From Gemmobacter aquaticus (lineage in GTDB: Bacteria > Pseudomonadota > Alphaproteobacteria > Rhodobacterales > Rhodobacteraceae): a stretch of DNA of 64,000 bases. The notes beneath the pieces are model-generated. The model saw only the letters and a program-made list of their open reading frames with translations. It had not been told where the DNA came from and did no database searches. The stretch spans positions 186,001 to 250,000 of the forward strand of contig NZ_VOAK01000022.1 in NCBI RefSeq assembly GCF_007859075.1, read 5' to 3'. Both the position numbers and the translations under genes were made by a program. Numbering within the stretch: the first letter of the stretch is position 1; every line of letters begins with the position of its first letter. Shown in pieces: positions 1-8,182 of the stretch.

Positions 1-2585
1 CGGGCGAGCGGGCCGAGTTGCTGCGCCTTGCCTCGCCGGATGTGGAACTGGCCGAGGCATCACCGTGCCCAATCACGCGCTTCGAGGCGATCGCCGCGGC
101 ACAGCCCGAAGCCTGGGCGCTGATCTCCGACACCGATGGCGATGCCATCACCTACGTTCAGCTTGACCGGCGGGCGAACGCGCTTGCCCACCGGCTGGGC
201 AAGGTAGGCTGCGGCCCCGAGCGCATCTGTGCGATCAACCTGCCGCGCGGGGTGGAATTCATCATCGCAATGCTCGCGGTCCTGAAGTGCGGGGGTGCCT
301 TCCTGCCTCTGGACATGGCGCTCCCCGAGACCGAGCGCGCTATTCGCGCGGCCGAGGCAGGCGTCGATGTCGTGATCGGGCATGAGGGGCTGGCCGGTCT
401 TGCGGTTGCCGTTCTGGCCCCGGATGCAGCGCAGCGGGACGATCCGCCGGCGCGCCCGGCACCCGATGTCGGACGGCTGGCCTATCTGATCCATACGTCG
501 GGTTCGACCGGGCGGCCAAAGGGGGTCATGGGCACCACCGGCGCGCTCTCGGCACACGCCTCGGCGGTGATCGCGGCCTATGGTCTTCACGCTGAAGATC
601 GGGTCCTGCACTTTGCCTCGCCGGGCTTTGACGTCGCGCTGGAAGAGATTTTCCCGACGCTCCTTTGCGGCGCTCTCCTCGTCGTCCGGGCCGAGGACAG
701 GGCTGAATCGATAAATGCGTTCCTCACGCTTCTGCAGGCCAGGAAGCTGACTGTGCTGAACCTGCCTGCAAGTTTCTGGCATGTTCTGGTCACTGAGATG
801 GCCCATCGCAACCTGCGTTTGCCCGAGTCGGTTCGACTTGTCGTCACCGGCAGCGAGCGGATCCTGCCCGCGGCGCTGGCGCAATGGCAGCAGCTTGCGC
901 CGGGATGCAGATGGATCAATGGCTATGGCCCGACCGAGACCACCATTACCGCGACGATCCACGCGCCCGATTTGACGGGACCGCCCGTTGACCCTGTTGC
1001 CGATGTTCCCATCGGGCGCCCGCTGGCCCATGCGACGGCGCATGTCCTTGCATTTGATGGAAGTCTTGCCCCCCCTGGGGCAGAGGGGACACTGCACATC
1101 GGTGGCCCGGCCGTAACGCGCGGCTATCTGCACCAGCCTGAGGCGACGGCCGCAGTCTTCGGGTCAGATCCGTTCGGGTCAGTGGGTGGACGTCTCTACA
1201 ACACCGGCGACAGGGCGCGCTGGCGTCCCGATGGGGCGCTTGACTTCCTCGGGCGGCGTGACCGGCAGGTGAAGCTGCGCGGGCAGCGCATCGACCTTGG
1301 CGAGATCGAGCGTGCCCTAGGCCAGTTTGACGCGGTGCGCGAGGCACGTGTGGCGGTTGACGCCGCGGGAACGGATGCCGCGCGGCTGATCGCGTGGGTC
1401 ACCGGCCCGGATATGGCCGAAGGTCGGCCTGTGCCTGCGGGATTGGTCGAGAATGTCGCGCGCCATATGTCGGGGGCGACACGACCTGTGATCGTGCCGG
1501 TGTCGGGTTTTCCACTAAAGCCGAATGGCAAGGTGGATATGGCAGCCCTGCCCCGCCCGGTCTTCCGAGGCGGCGCGCCAGAGTCTGGCCCGGTTGATGC
1601 GCAGACCGAGGCCGTCCTCGCCTGCCTGGCCGAGGTTCTGGGCAAGGGTGCGACAGATCCGGACATGGACATTCGCGACCTCGGGGCGAATTCATTGGTC
1701 GCGCTACGGCTCGCCTCGGTGCTGGAGGGGCGCTTTGGCCGCCCGGTTGTAGCGACAGATCTCTATCGAAACCCGACAGCGCGCAAGATTGCCCGCTTTC
1801 TTGAAACTGAGTTCGACGTTCCGCGCACGGTGGTGCCAATCCAGACCGGCGGCACCAAGCCCCCCTTCCTTGCGGTGCATGTGCTGGGCGAGAAAGAGAT
1901 GCTGTTCCGCCCGCTTGCTGCCGCTCTTGGCCCGGACTATCCGGTCTATGGGCTGACGGTAGGCCCACCGTCCAGCCTGTCGGAAGTTACAGTCGAGGGG
2001 GTGGCGCGCCGGTACTTCGAGGATGTGCAGAAAGCCTTCCCGCAGGGCCCGCTCGCCTTGGGGGGGGTCTCGATGGCTGCATACTTCGCGTATGAACTGG
2101 CCCAGCAGTTGATCGCCGCCGGACGGGATGTGCGTGTTCTTGCGGCCATTGATGCCGATGGGCCGGGTGGCCGTCCGGCCCTGCGCGGGATGCGCAGGCT
2201 GGGCGCCCATATGCGGCAGTTTCTGACCCATGGGATCGACCATCTTGCCGCAATTGCCCGCAGCCGGATTGAGGCGCGTCGCGAGGCACGCGAGCTTGCC
2301 AATACCCCGCCCGACGAGGTGACCGGGCTGAGCCTCGTGATGGCGAATGTCCACGCGGTTGAAAGCTATCAACCCGCGCCATTCACGCGGCCGATCGCGG
2401 TGTTTCGGGCTGGCGACAGCTACTGGGACAGCGACGAGGCGCTACGGTCGAAGCTGGGGTGGGAACCCGTCGCGCGTGGTGGGCTGACCATGGTGGATGT
2501 CCCCGGCGATCACCTGACACTGCTGCATGCCCAGAATGTGGGTCAGATGGCGCAGCACCTCGCGATGCTTATCGGCGGCGTCTGA
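1..2585 (+). CDS. Nonribosomal peptide synthetase, 3' part (A-PCP-TE)
   Basis: The reading frame is open to the left edge (first full codon at 3), so this is the C-terminal part of a larger protein. Counting from the in-frame TTG at 18, the first residues (ERAELL... before RFEAIAAAQPEA) look like a condensation-adenylation linker. The adenylation domain follows, with ATP motif HTSGSTGRPKG (~159-169), NGYGPTETT, YNTGDRARW and the catalytic Lys loop PLKPNGKVD. A carrier domain has its phosphopantetheine Ser near 559 (DLGANSL). A type I thioesterase has nucleophile Ser about 685 in GGVSMAA and His about 832 in GDHLTLL. It should activate one amino acid and release the finished peptide. By comparison with the GrsA pocket the substrate residues read roughly D-V-E-N-V-G-G-I-T; I cannot assign a substrate. 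The product is unknown; a siderophore or small peptide is possible. Confidence 0.85.
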   Translation, partial: GERAELLRLASPDVELAEASPCPITRFEAIAAAQPEAWALISDTDGDAITYVQLDRRANALAHRLGKVGCGPERICAINLPRGVEFIIAMLAVLKCGGAFLPLDMALPETERAIRAAEAGVDVVIGHEGLAGLAVAVLAPDAAQRDDPPARPAPDVGRLAYLIHTSGSTGRPKGVMGTTGALSAHASAVIAAYGLHAEDRVLHFASPGFDVALEEIFPTLLCGALLVVRAEDRAESINAFLTLLQARKLTVLNLPASFWHVLVTEMAHRNLRLPESVRLVVTGSERILPAALAQWQQLAPGCRWINGYGPTETTITATIHAPDLTGPPVDPVADVPIGRPLAHATAHVLAFDGSLAPPGAEGTLHIGGPAVTRGYLHQPEATAAVFGSDPFGSVGGRLYNTGDRARWRPDGALDFLGRRDRQVKLRGQRIDLGEIERALGQFDAVREARVAVDAAGTDAARLIAWVTGPDMAEGRPVPAGLVENVARHMSGATRPVIVPVSGFPLKPNGKVDMAALPRPVFRGGAPESGPVDAQTEAVLACLAEVLGKGATDPDMDIRDLGANSLVALRLASVLEGRFGRPVVATDLYRNPTARKIARFLETEFDVPRTVVPIQTGGTKPPFLAVHVLGEKEMLFRPLAAALGPDYPVYGLTVGPPSSLSEVTVEGVARRYFEDVQKAFPQGPLALGGVSMAAYFAYELAQQLIAAGRDVRVLAAIDADGPGGRPALRGMRRLGAHMRQFLTHGIDHLAAIARSRIEARREARELANTPPDEVTGLSLVMANVHAVESYQPAPFTRPIAVFRAGDSYWDSDEALRSKLGWEPVARGGLTMVDVPGDHLTLLHAQNVGQMAQHLAMLIGGV

Positions 2586-2650
2586 CGACGCGCTCACCAC
2601 CTGCTGCCCACGTAACCCATTTCAAATACACCAGGTTTTGCGGTTTTCTG

Positions 2651-2670
2651 CAGCCGCACGGATGCGGCTG
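2651..2670. repeat. Inverted repeat downstream of the synthetase gene
   Basis: An 8-bp perfect stem, CAGCCGCA / TGCGGCTG, with a 4-base loop lies 66 bases after the synthetase stop. No T-run follows on either strand, so it is not a classical intrinsic terminator. It may be a factor-dependent end or part of the promoter region of the next operon. Confidence 0.45.
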
Positions 2671-2684
2671 TGCAGATGCAGGAT

Positions 2685-2704
2685 TACTATCTTTGCATAT
2701 AGTA
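2685..2704. promoter_or_regulatory. Candidate operator/promoter region of the ytfQ operon
   Basis: TACTAT-N8-ATAGTA forms an interrupted palindrome in an unusually AT-rich stretch (about 2680-2712), 67 bases before the ytfQ start. The operon encodes its own FCD-type GntR regulator, and such proteins bind short palindromes, so this is the best candidate for its operator. The sequence is not a textbook FadR-subfamily site. The assignment is inference from position and symmetry. Confidence 0.4.
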
Positions 2705-2770
2705 TTACTTTTGCTAGCGTCATGGACGAGCCACGTTGAGGAGCGTGGCCATAATCACATGGGAGGAATC

Positions 2771-3739
2771 ATGGCACTTTATAAGCAACTCGCGCTCGGC
2801 GCGGGACTGGCCGCGCTTTTGTCCACCGCAGCCCATGCCGATCTTTCCGGCAAGGTCATCGGCTTTTCGCAGATCGGCTCTGAGTCGGGCTGGCGCGCGG
2901 CGGAAACCTCTGTGACCAAGGCCGAGGCCGAAAAGCGTGGCGTCGACCTGAAGTTCGCGGATGCCCAACAAAAGCAGGAAAACCAGATCAAGGCGATCCG
3001 CGGGTTCATCGCGCAGGGCGTCGATGCGATCCTTGTCGCCCCGGTTGTCTCGACCGGCTGGGACGAGGTGCTGACCGAGGCCAAGGAAGCATCGATCCCC
3101 GTGGTGCTGCTGGATCGCGGCATCGACGCCTCACAAGACCTCTATCTGACCTCTGTTGCGTCGGATCAGGTGAAGGAAGGCCGCGTCGCAGGCGAATGGC
3201 TGGTCAAGACCGTGGGTGACAAGCCCTGCAACGTGGTCGAATTGCAAGGCACCGTCGGCTCGTCGCCCGCGATCAACCGCAAGCAGGGATTCGAAGAGGG
3301 CATCGCAGGTCACGCCAACATCACGCTGACCCGCAGCCAGACCGGTGACTTCACCCGCGCCAAGGGCAAAGAGGTCATGGAAGGCTTCCTGAAAGCCGAA
3401 GGTGGCGGCAAGTCGATCTGCGCCGTCTACGCCCATAACGACGATATGGCGGTTGGCGCCATTCAGGCGATCAAGGATGCAGGTCTCAAACCCGGCAGCG
3501 ATATCCTTGTCGTGTCCATCGACGCCGTGCCGGATATCTTCGCCGCCATGGCTGCAGGCGAGGCCAATGCGACGGTGGAACTGACCCCCAACATGGCTGG
3601 CCCGGCCTTCGATGCGCTGGATGCCTTCCTGAACGGCGGCACGGTGCCTGAAAAGTTCATCATCACGGAATCGAAGCTCTATACCCCTGCCGACAATCCG
3701 CAGGGTGAATATGAAGCCCGCAAGGGCCTGGGTTACTAA
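2771..3739 (+). CDS. ytfQ: Sugar ABC transporter substrate-binding protein, galactofuranose type (YtfQ)
   Basis: Periplasmic binding protein of a CUT2-family importer, 322 residues. The start is the ATG preceded by GGGAGGA at 2761. It gives a clean signal peptide (MALYKQLALGAG... to AAHA, cleavage about residue 23); the longer open frame upstream lacks this. The mature part follows E. coli YtfQ closely: GFSQIGSESGWRAAET, QQKQENQIKAIRGFIAQGVD, PCNVVELQGTVG, AHNDDMAVGAIQAIKDAG and VELTPNMAGPAFDAL. YtfQ binds galactofuranose (and galactopyranose more weakly), so the ligand is probably a hexose of this type. It is the first gene of ytfQRT-yjfF-gntR-epimerase. Confidence 0.93.
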   Translation: MALYKQLALGAGLAALLSTAAHADLSGKVIGFSQIGSESGWRAAETSVTKAEAEKRGVDLKFADAQQKQENQIKAIRGFIAQGVDAILVAPVVSTGWDEVLTEAKEASIPVVLLDRGIDASQDLYLTSVASDQVKEGRVAGEWLVKTVGDKPCNVVELQGTVGSSPAINRKQGFEEGIAGHANITLTRSQTGDFTRAKGKEVMEGFLKAEGGGKSICAVYAHNDDMAVGAIQAIKDAGLKPGSDILVVSIDAVPDIFAAMAAGEANATVELTPNMAGPAFDALDAFLNGGTVPEKFIITESKLYTPADNPQGEYEARKGLGY

Positions 3740-3749
3740 ACTGCCAATT

Positions 3750-3785
3750 CCTCCGGCCGGGTGCCCCTGGCCGGAGGTTGCTTTT
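3750..3785 (+). terminator. Stem-loop between ytfQ and ytfR (attenuator-like)
   Basis: A perfect 9-bp stem CCTCCGGCC / GGCCGGAGG with a 10-base loop is followed by TTGCTTTT. It sits 11 bases after the ytfQ stop and before ytfR. Such partial terminators usually let the binding protein be made in excess over the membrane components, or protect the 3' end of its message. Confidence 0.7.
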
Positions 3786-3845
3786 GAACCGCCCCGGCAT
3801 GACACTTGTGGGCGGAGGAACATCCAAGGGGGGAGGGGCTTGCGC

Positions 3846-5372
3846 ATGCAGGCAACAGAGGGGGTGCCGGTTCTCGATGCACGCGGCATCGTCAAGGTGT
3901 TTGGCCAGCACACGGCGCTTGGCGGGGTGGATTTCGATCTGCGCGCAGGCGAGGTGCATGCCCTTCTGGGCGAGAATGGCGCCGGCAAATCGACACTGAT
4001 CAAGATCCTGACCGGTGCCTATCAGCCCGATGGCGGGACAGTATTGCTCGATGGCGCGCCGGTCAGTTTTCGCGACCCACTTCAGGCACAGGGGTATGGC
4101 ATTGGCACGGTCTATCAAGAGGTGAACCTGCTGCCGAACCGGTCAGTGGCCGAGAATCTGTTTCTGGGCCGCCAGCCCACCCGGTTCGGGCTGGTCCGCC
4201 GGCGCGAGATCGAGAGCCGCGCCCGAACCTTGCTTGCCGATTACGGGCTGGAGATCGATGTGCGGGCCGAGCTTTCCGAGTATTCCGTCGCCGTTCAGCA
4301 GATCGTGGCCATTGCGCGTGCGGTTGAACTCTCGGGCAAGGTGCTGGTGCTGGACGAACCGACCGCCAGCCTTGACCGGAACGAGGTGCAGCGGCTTTTC
4401 GACGTCGTGCGCAACCTCAAGGCGCGCGGGCTTGGCATCATCTTCATCACGCATTTTCTGGATCAGGTCTTTGAGCTTTCCGATCGCGTGACCATCCTGC
4501 GCAACGGGCGCAAGATCGCGACACAGCCGCTGGCCGGACTGTCCACCGCCGATGTGGTGCGGATGATGCTGGGCAAGGATGTGTCGCTTGATCACCATGT
4601 GACCGGTATCGCCGATGCCGCGCGCGGGGCAACACGGGTCACGTTCCGCGACCTTGGACGCACGGGCAGCGTGGCCCCGATCACGCTCTCGGTGCATGAG
4701 GGTGAGGTTGTCGGCGTCGCGGGTCTTCTCGGCTCGGGCCGGACAGAGGTGGCGCGGCTCATGTTCGGCGTCGATGCGGCCGACAGCGGTGAAATCCTCG
4801 TGGACGGCGCCCCTGTCACCATCCGAAATCCGGCACAAGCGGTGGCTGCGGGCTTTGGCTTCTGCCCCGAAGACCGGAAAATCGACGGCATCTTCGGTGA
4901 TCTTTCAGTGCGCGAGAACATCATCATCGCGCTTCAGGCCAAACTCGGATGGTTCCGCGCGCTGAACCGCGAGGATCAGGTCGAACTTGCCGGTCGCTAT
5001 GCCGAGGCGCTGGACATCCGGGCCGCCAATCACGACATGCCGGTCAAGCTTCTGTCCGGGGGAAACCAGCAAAAGGTCATCCTCGCTCGCTGGCTTGCGC
5101 TGGATCCGAACTTTCTGATCCTTGATGAGCCCACGCGTGGCATCGACGTCGGCGCCCATGCCGAGATCGTGCGCACGATCAACCGTTTGCGTGAAGAGGG
5201 GCTCGCGCTCTTTGTCATCTCGTCCGAACTCGACGAGGTTGTGGCCTATTCGAACCGTGTCGTGGTGATGCGCGACCGCGAGATGGTGGCTGAACTGACA
5301 GGCGCGGCTGTGGCGCCCGATTCCATCGTGCAGGCCATTGCAGGCGTTCCCGCCGTAGAGGTGGCGCAATGA
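3846..5372 (+). CDS. ytfR: Sugar ABC transporter ATP-binding protein (YtfR)
   Basis: Duplicated ATPase of a CUT2 sugar importer, 508 residues from the ATG at 3846, which follows a GGGGAGGGG ribosome site. The first half has Walker A GENGAGKST, Walker B VLVLDEPTAS and a divergent signature (YSVAVQQ). The second half has the degenerate P-loop usual for this family (GLLGSGRTE), a full signature LLSGGNQQK and Walker B LILDEPTRGID. It powers uptake through YtfT and YjfF. Its stop codon overlaps the ytfT start (ATGA). Confidence 0.93.
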   Translation: MQATEGVPVLDARGIVKVFGQHTALGGVDFDLRAGEVHALLGENGAGKSTLIKILTGAYQPDGGTVLLDGAPVSFRDPLQAQGYGIGTVYQEVNLLPNRSVAENLFLGRQPTRFGLVRRREIESRARTLLADYGLEIDVRAELSEYSVAVQQIVAIARAVELSGKVLVLDEPTASLDRNEVQRLFDVVRNLKARGLGIIFITHFLDQVFELSDRVTILRNGRKIATQPLAGLSTADVVRMMLGKDVSLDHHVTGIADAARGATRVTFRDLGRTGSVAPITLSVHEGEVVGVAGLLGSGRTEVARLMFGVDAADSGEILVDGAPVTIRNPAQAVAAGFGFCPEDRKIDGIFGDLSVRENIIIALQAKLGWFRALNREDQVELAGRYAEALDIRAANHDMPVKLLSGGNQQKVILARWLALDPNFLILDEPTRGIDVGAHAEIVRTINRLREEGLALFVISSELDEVVAYSNRVVVMRDREMVAELTGAAVAPDSIVQAIAGVPAVEVAQ

Positions 5373-6415
5373 CCCGGCCGACAGTGGAGTTGCGCCCCGC
5401 GCATGAACCGCCGGGGCACCGGCACAGGCCATGGGCCGAGGCGCTGTTGCGACCGCAGTTCCTTGCGCTGGCCGCAGTCCTGCTTGTAAACTGGCTGCTC
5501 TTTCCTGGCTTCTTTACGATCACCTGGCAGGATGGCCGCCTGTTCGGCAGCCTGATCGACGTGTTGAACCGTGGGGCGCCGGTCGCCATCCTCGCCATCG
5601 GCATGACGGCCGTGATCGCGACCAAGGGCGTCGATCTGTCGGTCGGTGCGGTTATGGCGATAGCAGGGGCCGTCGCCGCCTCGATGGTGGTCGCGGGCTG
5701 GCCCGCCGGTCTTGCCGTTCTGGCCGCGCTGGCGGTGGGGCTGGTCTGCGGGCTGTGGAACGGGGTTCTGGTCACGGTCCTGCAAATCCAGCCGATCATT
5801 GCCACGCTGGTCCTGATGGTCGCCGGGCGCGGGCTTGCGCAATTGGTGACGGAGGGTTCGATCGTCACCTTCTCGGACCCGCTGCTGATCTTCATCGGTA
5901 CCGGTTCGGTGCTGGGTTTGCCGACGCCCGTTGTCATCGCCTTGTCCCTGATGCTGTGCGCCACGCTTCTGGTGCGGCGTACGGCGCTGGGGCTTCTGAT
6001 CGAGGCGGTCGGCGTCAACCGATCAGCCGCGCGATTTGCGGGGATCCGCGCCTCGGCGTTGCTTCTGCTCGTCTATGCCTTTGCCGGGCTCTGCGCGGCC
6101 ATCGCCGGCCTGATCGTGACGGGCGACATCCGGGGGGCTGACGCGAACAACGCAGGCCTCTGGCTGGAGCTTGACGCAATCCTTGCCGTAGTCATCGGCG
6201 GCACATCGCTTCTGGGCGGGCGCTTCTCGATCCCGATGTCGGTCGTGGGTGCCATGATCATCCAGGCGATGAATACCGGCATCCTGATTTCCGGCTTCTC
6301 GCCCGAATTCAACCTTGTCGTCAAATCGGGGGTCATCATCGTCATCCTCGTTCTGCAATCACCCATGGCCGCCAGCATCCTGCAGAAGCGCCGCATCAAG
6401 GGGGGCCGGGCATGA
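5369..6415 (+). CDS. ytfT: Sugar ABC transporter permease (YtfT)
   Basis: Integral membrane permease of the galactofuranose-type importer, 348 residues, starting at the ATG that overlaps the ytfR stop. It has the multiple hydrophobic segments and the conserved CUT2 permease signature KGVDLSVGAVMAIAGAV (about residues 88-104). A later conserved loop is ELDAILAVVIGGTSLLGG. It pairs with YjfF, the next gene, to form a heterodimeric channel. A basic, Pro-rich cytoplasmic N-terminus of about 30 residues precedes the first membrane segment. Confidence 0.92.
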   Translation: MTRPTVELRPAHEPPGHRHRPWAEALLRPQFLALAAVLLVNWLLFPGFFTITWQDGRLFGSLIDVLNRGAPVAILAIGMTAVIATKGVDLSVGAVMAIAGAVAASMVVAGWPAGLAVLAALAVGLVCGLWNGVLVTVLQIQPIIATLVLMVAGRGLAQLVTEGSIVTFSDPLLIFIGTGSVLGLPTPVVIALSLMLCATLLVRRTALGLLIEAVGVNRSAARFAGIRASALLLLVYAFAGLCAAIAGLIVTGDIRGADANNAGLWLELDAILAVVIGGTSLLGGRFSIPMSVVGAMIIQAMNTGILISGFSPEFNLVVKSGVIIVILVLQSPMAASILQKRRIKGGRA

Positions 6416-7389
6416 ACCGCAGCCTGAGACCGCTTCTGGCCACGGCCACCATCTTTGTGCTGGCCTATATTCTTGCCGTCGCCCAGTTTCCGGGCATGCT
6501 GTCCACACGTGTCCTGGGCAACTTTCTGACCGACAATGCCTTTCTCGGCATCGCCGCCGTGGGGATGACCTTCGTGATCCTGTCGGGCGGGATCGATCTG
6601 TCGGTGGGCGCGGTGATCGGCTTTACCACGGTGTTGATCGCGGCTCTGGTGATGTGGGTGGGCCTGCATCCGCTGGCTGCCTTTGGGATTGCCCTGATCG
6701 TTGCGGCAGCCTTTGGCGCCGCCATGGGGGCTGCTATCCACTATCTGCAGGTTCCAAGCTTCATCGTGACGCTGGCGGGGATGTTCCTTGCGCGTGGCGC
6801 GGCCTCGGTCCTGTCGCCGGACAGCATTGGCATCAAGCATGAGTTCTACACCGCGATATCCAAATCCTACATCCTTCTGCCGGGCGGTGGGCGACTGACG
6901 GTGATCGGTATGATCATGCTGGCGGTCTTTGCGGTTGGCATACTTCTGGCGCATCGCACGCGGTTTGGCTCCAATGTCTATGCCTTGGGCGGGTCGGAAA
7001 GTTCGGCGGCGCTGATGGGTGTTCCGGTGGCGCGGACGACAGTGCTGATCTACATGCTGTCGTCGACGCTGGCAGGGCTCGCCGGGGTGGTGTTCTCTCT
7101 CTACACCTCGGCGGGCTACTCGCTTTCGGCACTGGGGGTCGAACTTGACGCGATTGCCGCCGTTGTCATTGGCGGCACCCTTCTGACCGGCGGATACGGG
7201 CTTGTAGCGGGCACCTTCATCGGGGTCATGCTGCAAGGGCTGGTGCAGACCTACATCGTCTTTGACGGAACCTTGTCCAGCTGGTGGACCAAGATTGTCA
7301 TCGGCGGGCTTTTGTTTATGTTCATCCTGCTGCAGCGGCTGGTATTCACCGCGACGCCCCGCCGACGGAAGCTTGCTTGGAAGACATGA
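6412..7389 (+). CDS. yjfF: Sugar ABC transporter permease (YjfF)
   Basis: Second permease of the importer, 325 residues, with a 4-base start-stop overlap with ytfT. It has the same family signature, SGGIDLSVGAVIGFTTV, and the loop GVELDAIAAVVIGGTLLTGG. Gene order and sequence match E. coli ytfQRT-yjfF. Its stop is one base before the start of the downstream regulator gene, so translation of the two is probably coupled. Confidence 0.92.
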   Translation: MNRSLRPLLATATIFVLAYILAVAQFPGMLSTRVLGNFLTDNAFLGIAAVGMTFVILSGGIDLSVGAVIGFTTVLIAALVMWVGLHPLAAFGIALIVAAAFGAAMGAAIHYLQVPSFIVTLAGMFLARGAASVLSPDSIGIKHEFYTAISKSYILLPGGGRLTVIGMIMLAVFAVGILLAHRTRFGSNVYALGGSESSAALMGVPVARTTVLIYMLSSTLAGLAGVVFSLYTSAGYSLSALGVELDAIAAVVIGGTLLTGGYGLVAGTFIGVMLQGLVQTYIVFDGTLSSWWTKIVIGGLLFMFILLQRLVFTATPRRRKLAWKT

Positions 7390-7390
7390 C

Positions 7391-8113
7391 ATGAGCGAAC
7401 CCGGGAGCCTGATCCGCGCGCTCACCGGGCGCCAGCCGGCCAGAAACTACCACTCCTTCGTCATCAACGAGGTCGGGCTTGCCATCGTGTCAGGGCGGAT
7501 GCCGGTTGGATCGATCCTGCCGGGTGATGCCGAGATGATGGACCGCTTCGGCGTCTCGCGCACTGTGCTGCGCGAGGCGCTGAAGACGCTTGAGGCCAAG
7601 GGGTTGGTCGAGGCGCGCGCCAAGGTCGGAACGCGTGTCCTGCCACAGCCACGGTGGAACCTGTTCGACCGGCAGGTTCTGTCCTGGCTGCTGGAGAGCG
7701 GGCCTTCGCCTGCGCTTTTGCAGCACTTCCATACTGTGCGCCTGGCATTGGAGCTGGAGGCCGCCGAGGGGGCTGCCCGCAACCGTGAGGCCGAGCATAT
7801 GCGGCTTCTGCATTACTGGCTCAAGCAGCGTGGCCTCATGTCGATGCAGCCCGAGCCCTTCGCGTTGGCCGAGTTCGAGATCCATCGCGTGGTGGCCGAG
7901 GCGTCGGGCAATCCGTTTCTGCGGGCGGCGACGGCTCTTTCAGAATTCGGTGTGGCGTCAATCGTTCTGCGTCAGCTCGGCCCCGCGTTGCAGCCCCCGG
8001 CCGAGGGTCTGGCAGGCACCCGTGCCGATGGCTATTCCCGCCTTGTCGCTGCCATCGAGGCAGGAGACGCGGGACTTTCCCGGCAGATCATGTCTGGGCT
8101 GCTGTCGGCGTAA
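7391..8113 (+). CDS. FCD-domain GntR-family transcriptional regulator
   Basis: DNA-binding regulator of the FadR subfamily, 240 residues. I chose the ATG just after the yjfF stop (7391); the open frame extends upstream only as overlap with yjfF. The winged helix lies near residues 20-85 (FGVSRTVLREALKTLEAKGLVEARAKVGTRV). The C-terminal all-helical FCD ligand domain contains FEIHRVVAEASGNPF, a usual metal/ligand site. Being cotranscribed with the transporter, it probably responds to the imported sugar or a metabolite and controls this operon; the palindrome at 2685 is a candidate site. Confidence 0.88.
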   Translation: MSEPGSLIRALTGRQPARNYHSFVINEVGLAIVSGRMPVGSILPGDAEMMDRFGVSRTVLREALKTLEAKGLVEARAKVGTRVLPQPRWNLFDRQVLSWLLESGPSPALLQHFHTVRLALELEAAEGAARNREAEHMRLLHYWLKQRGLMSMQPEPFALAEFEIHRVVAEASGNPFLRAATALSEFGVASIVLRQLGPALQPPAEGLAGTRADGYSRLVAAIEAGDAGLSRQIMSGLLSA

Positions 8114-8182
8114 GGCGCAGACCGCTCGACAGGGCGGGTCCCAGCCGATACCCATTTCAAACGACATACCCGAGGAGACCCC

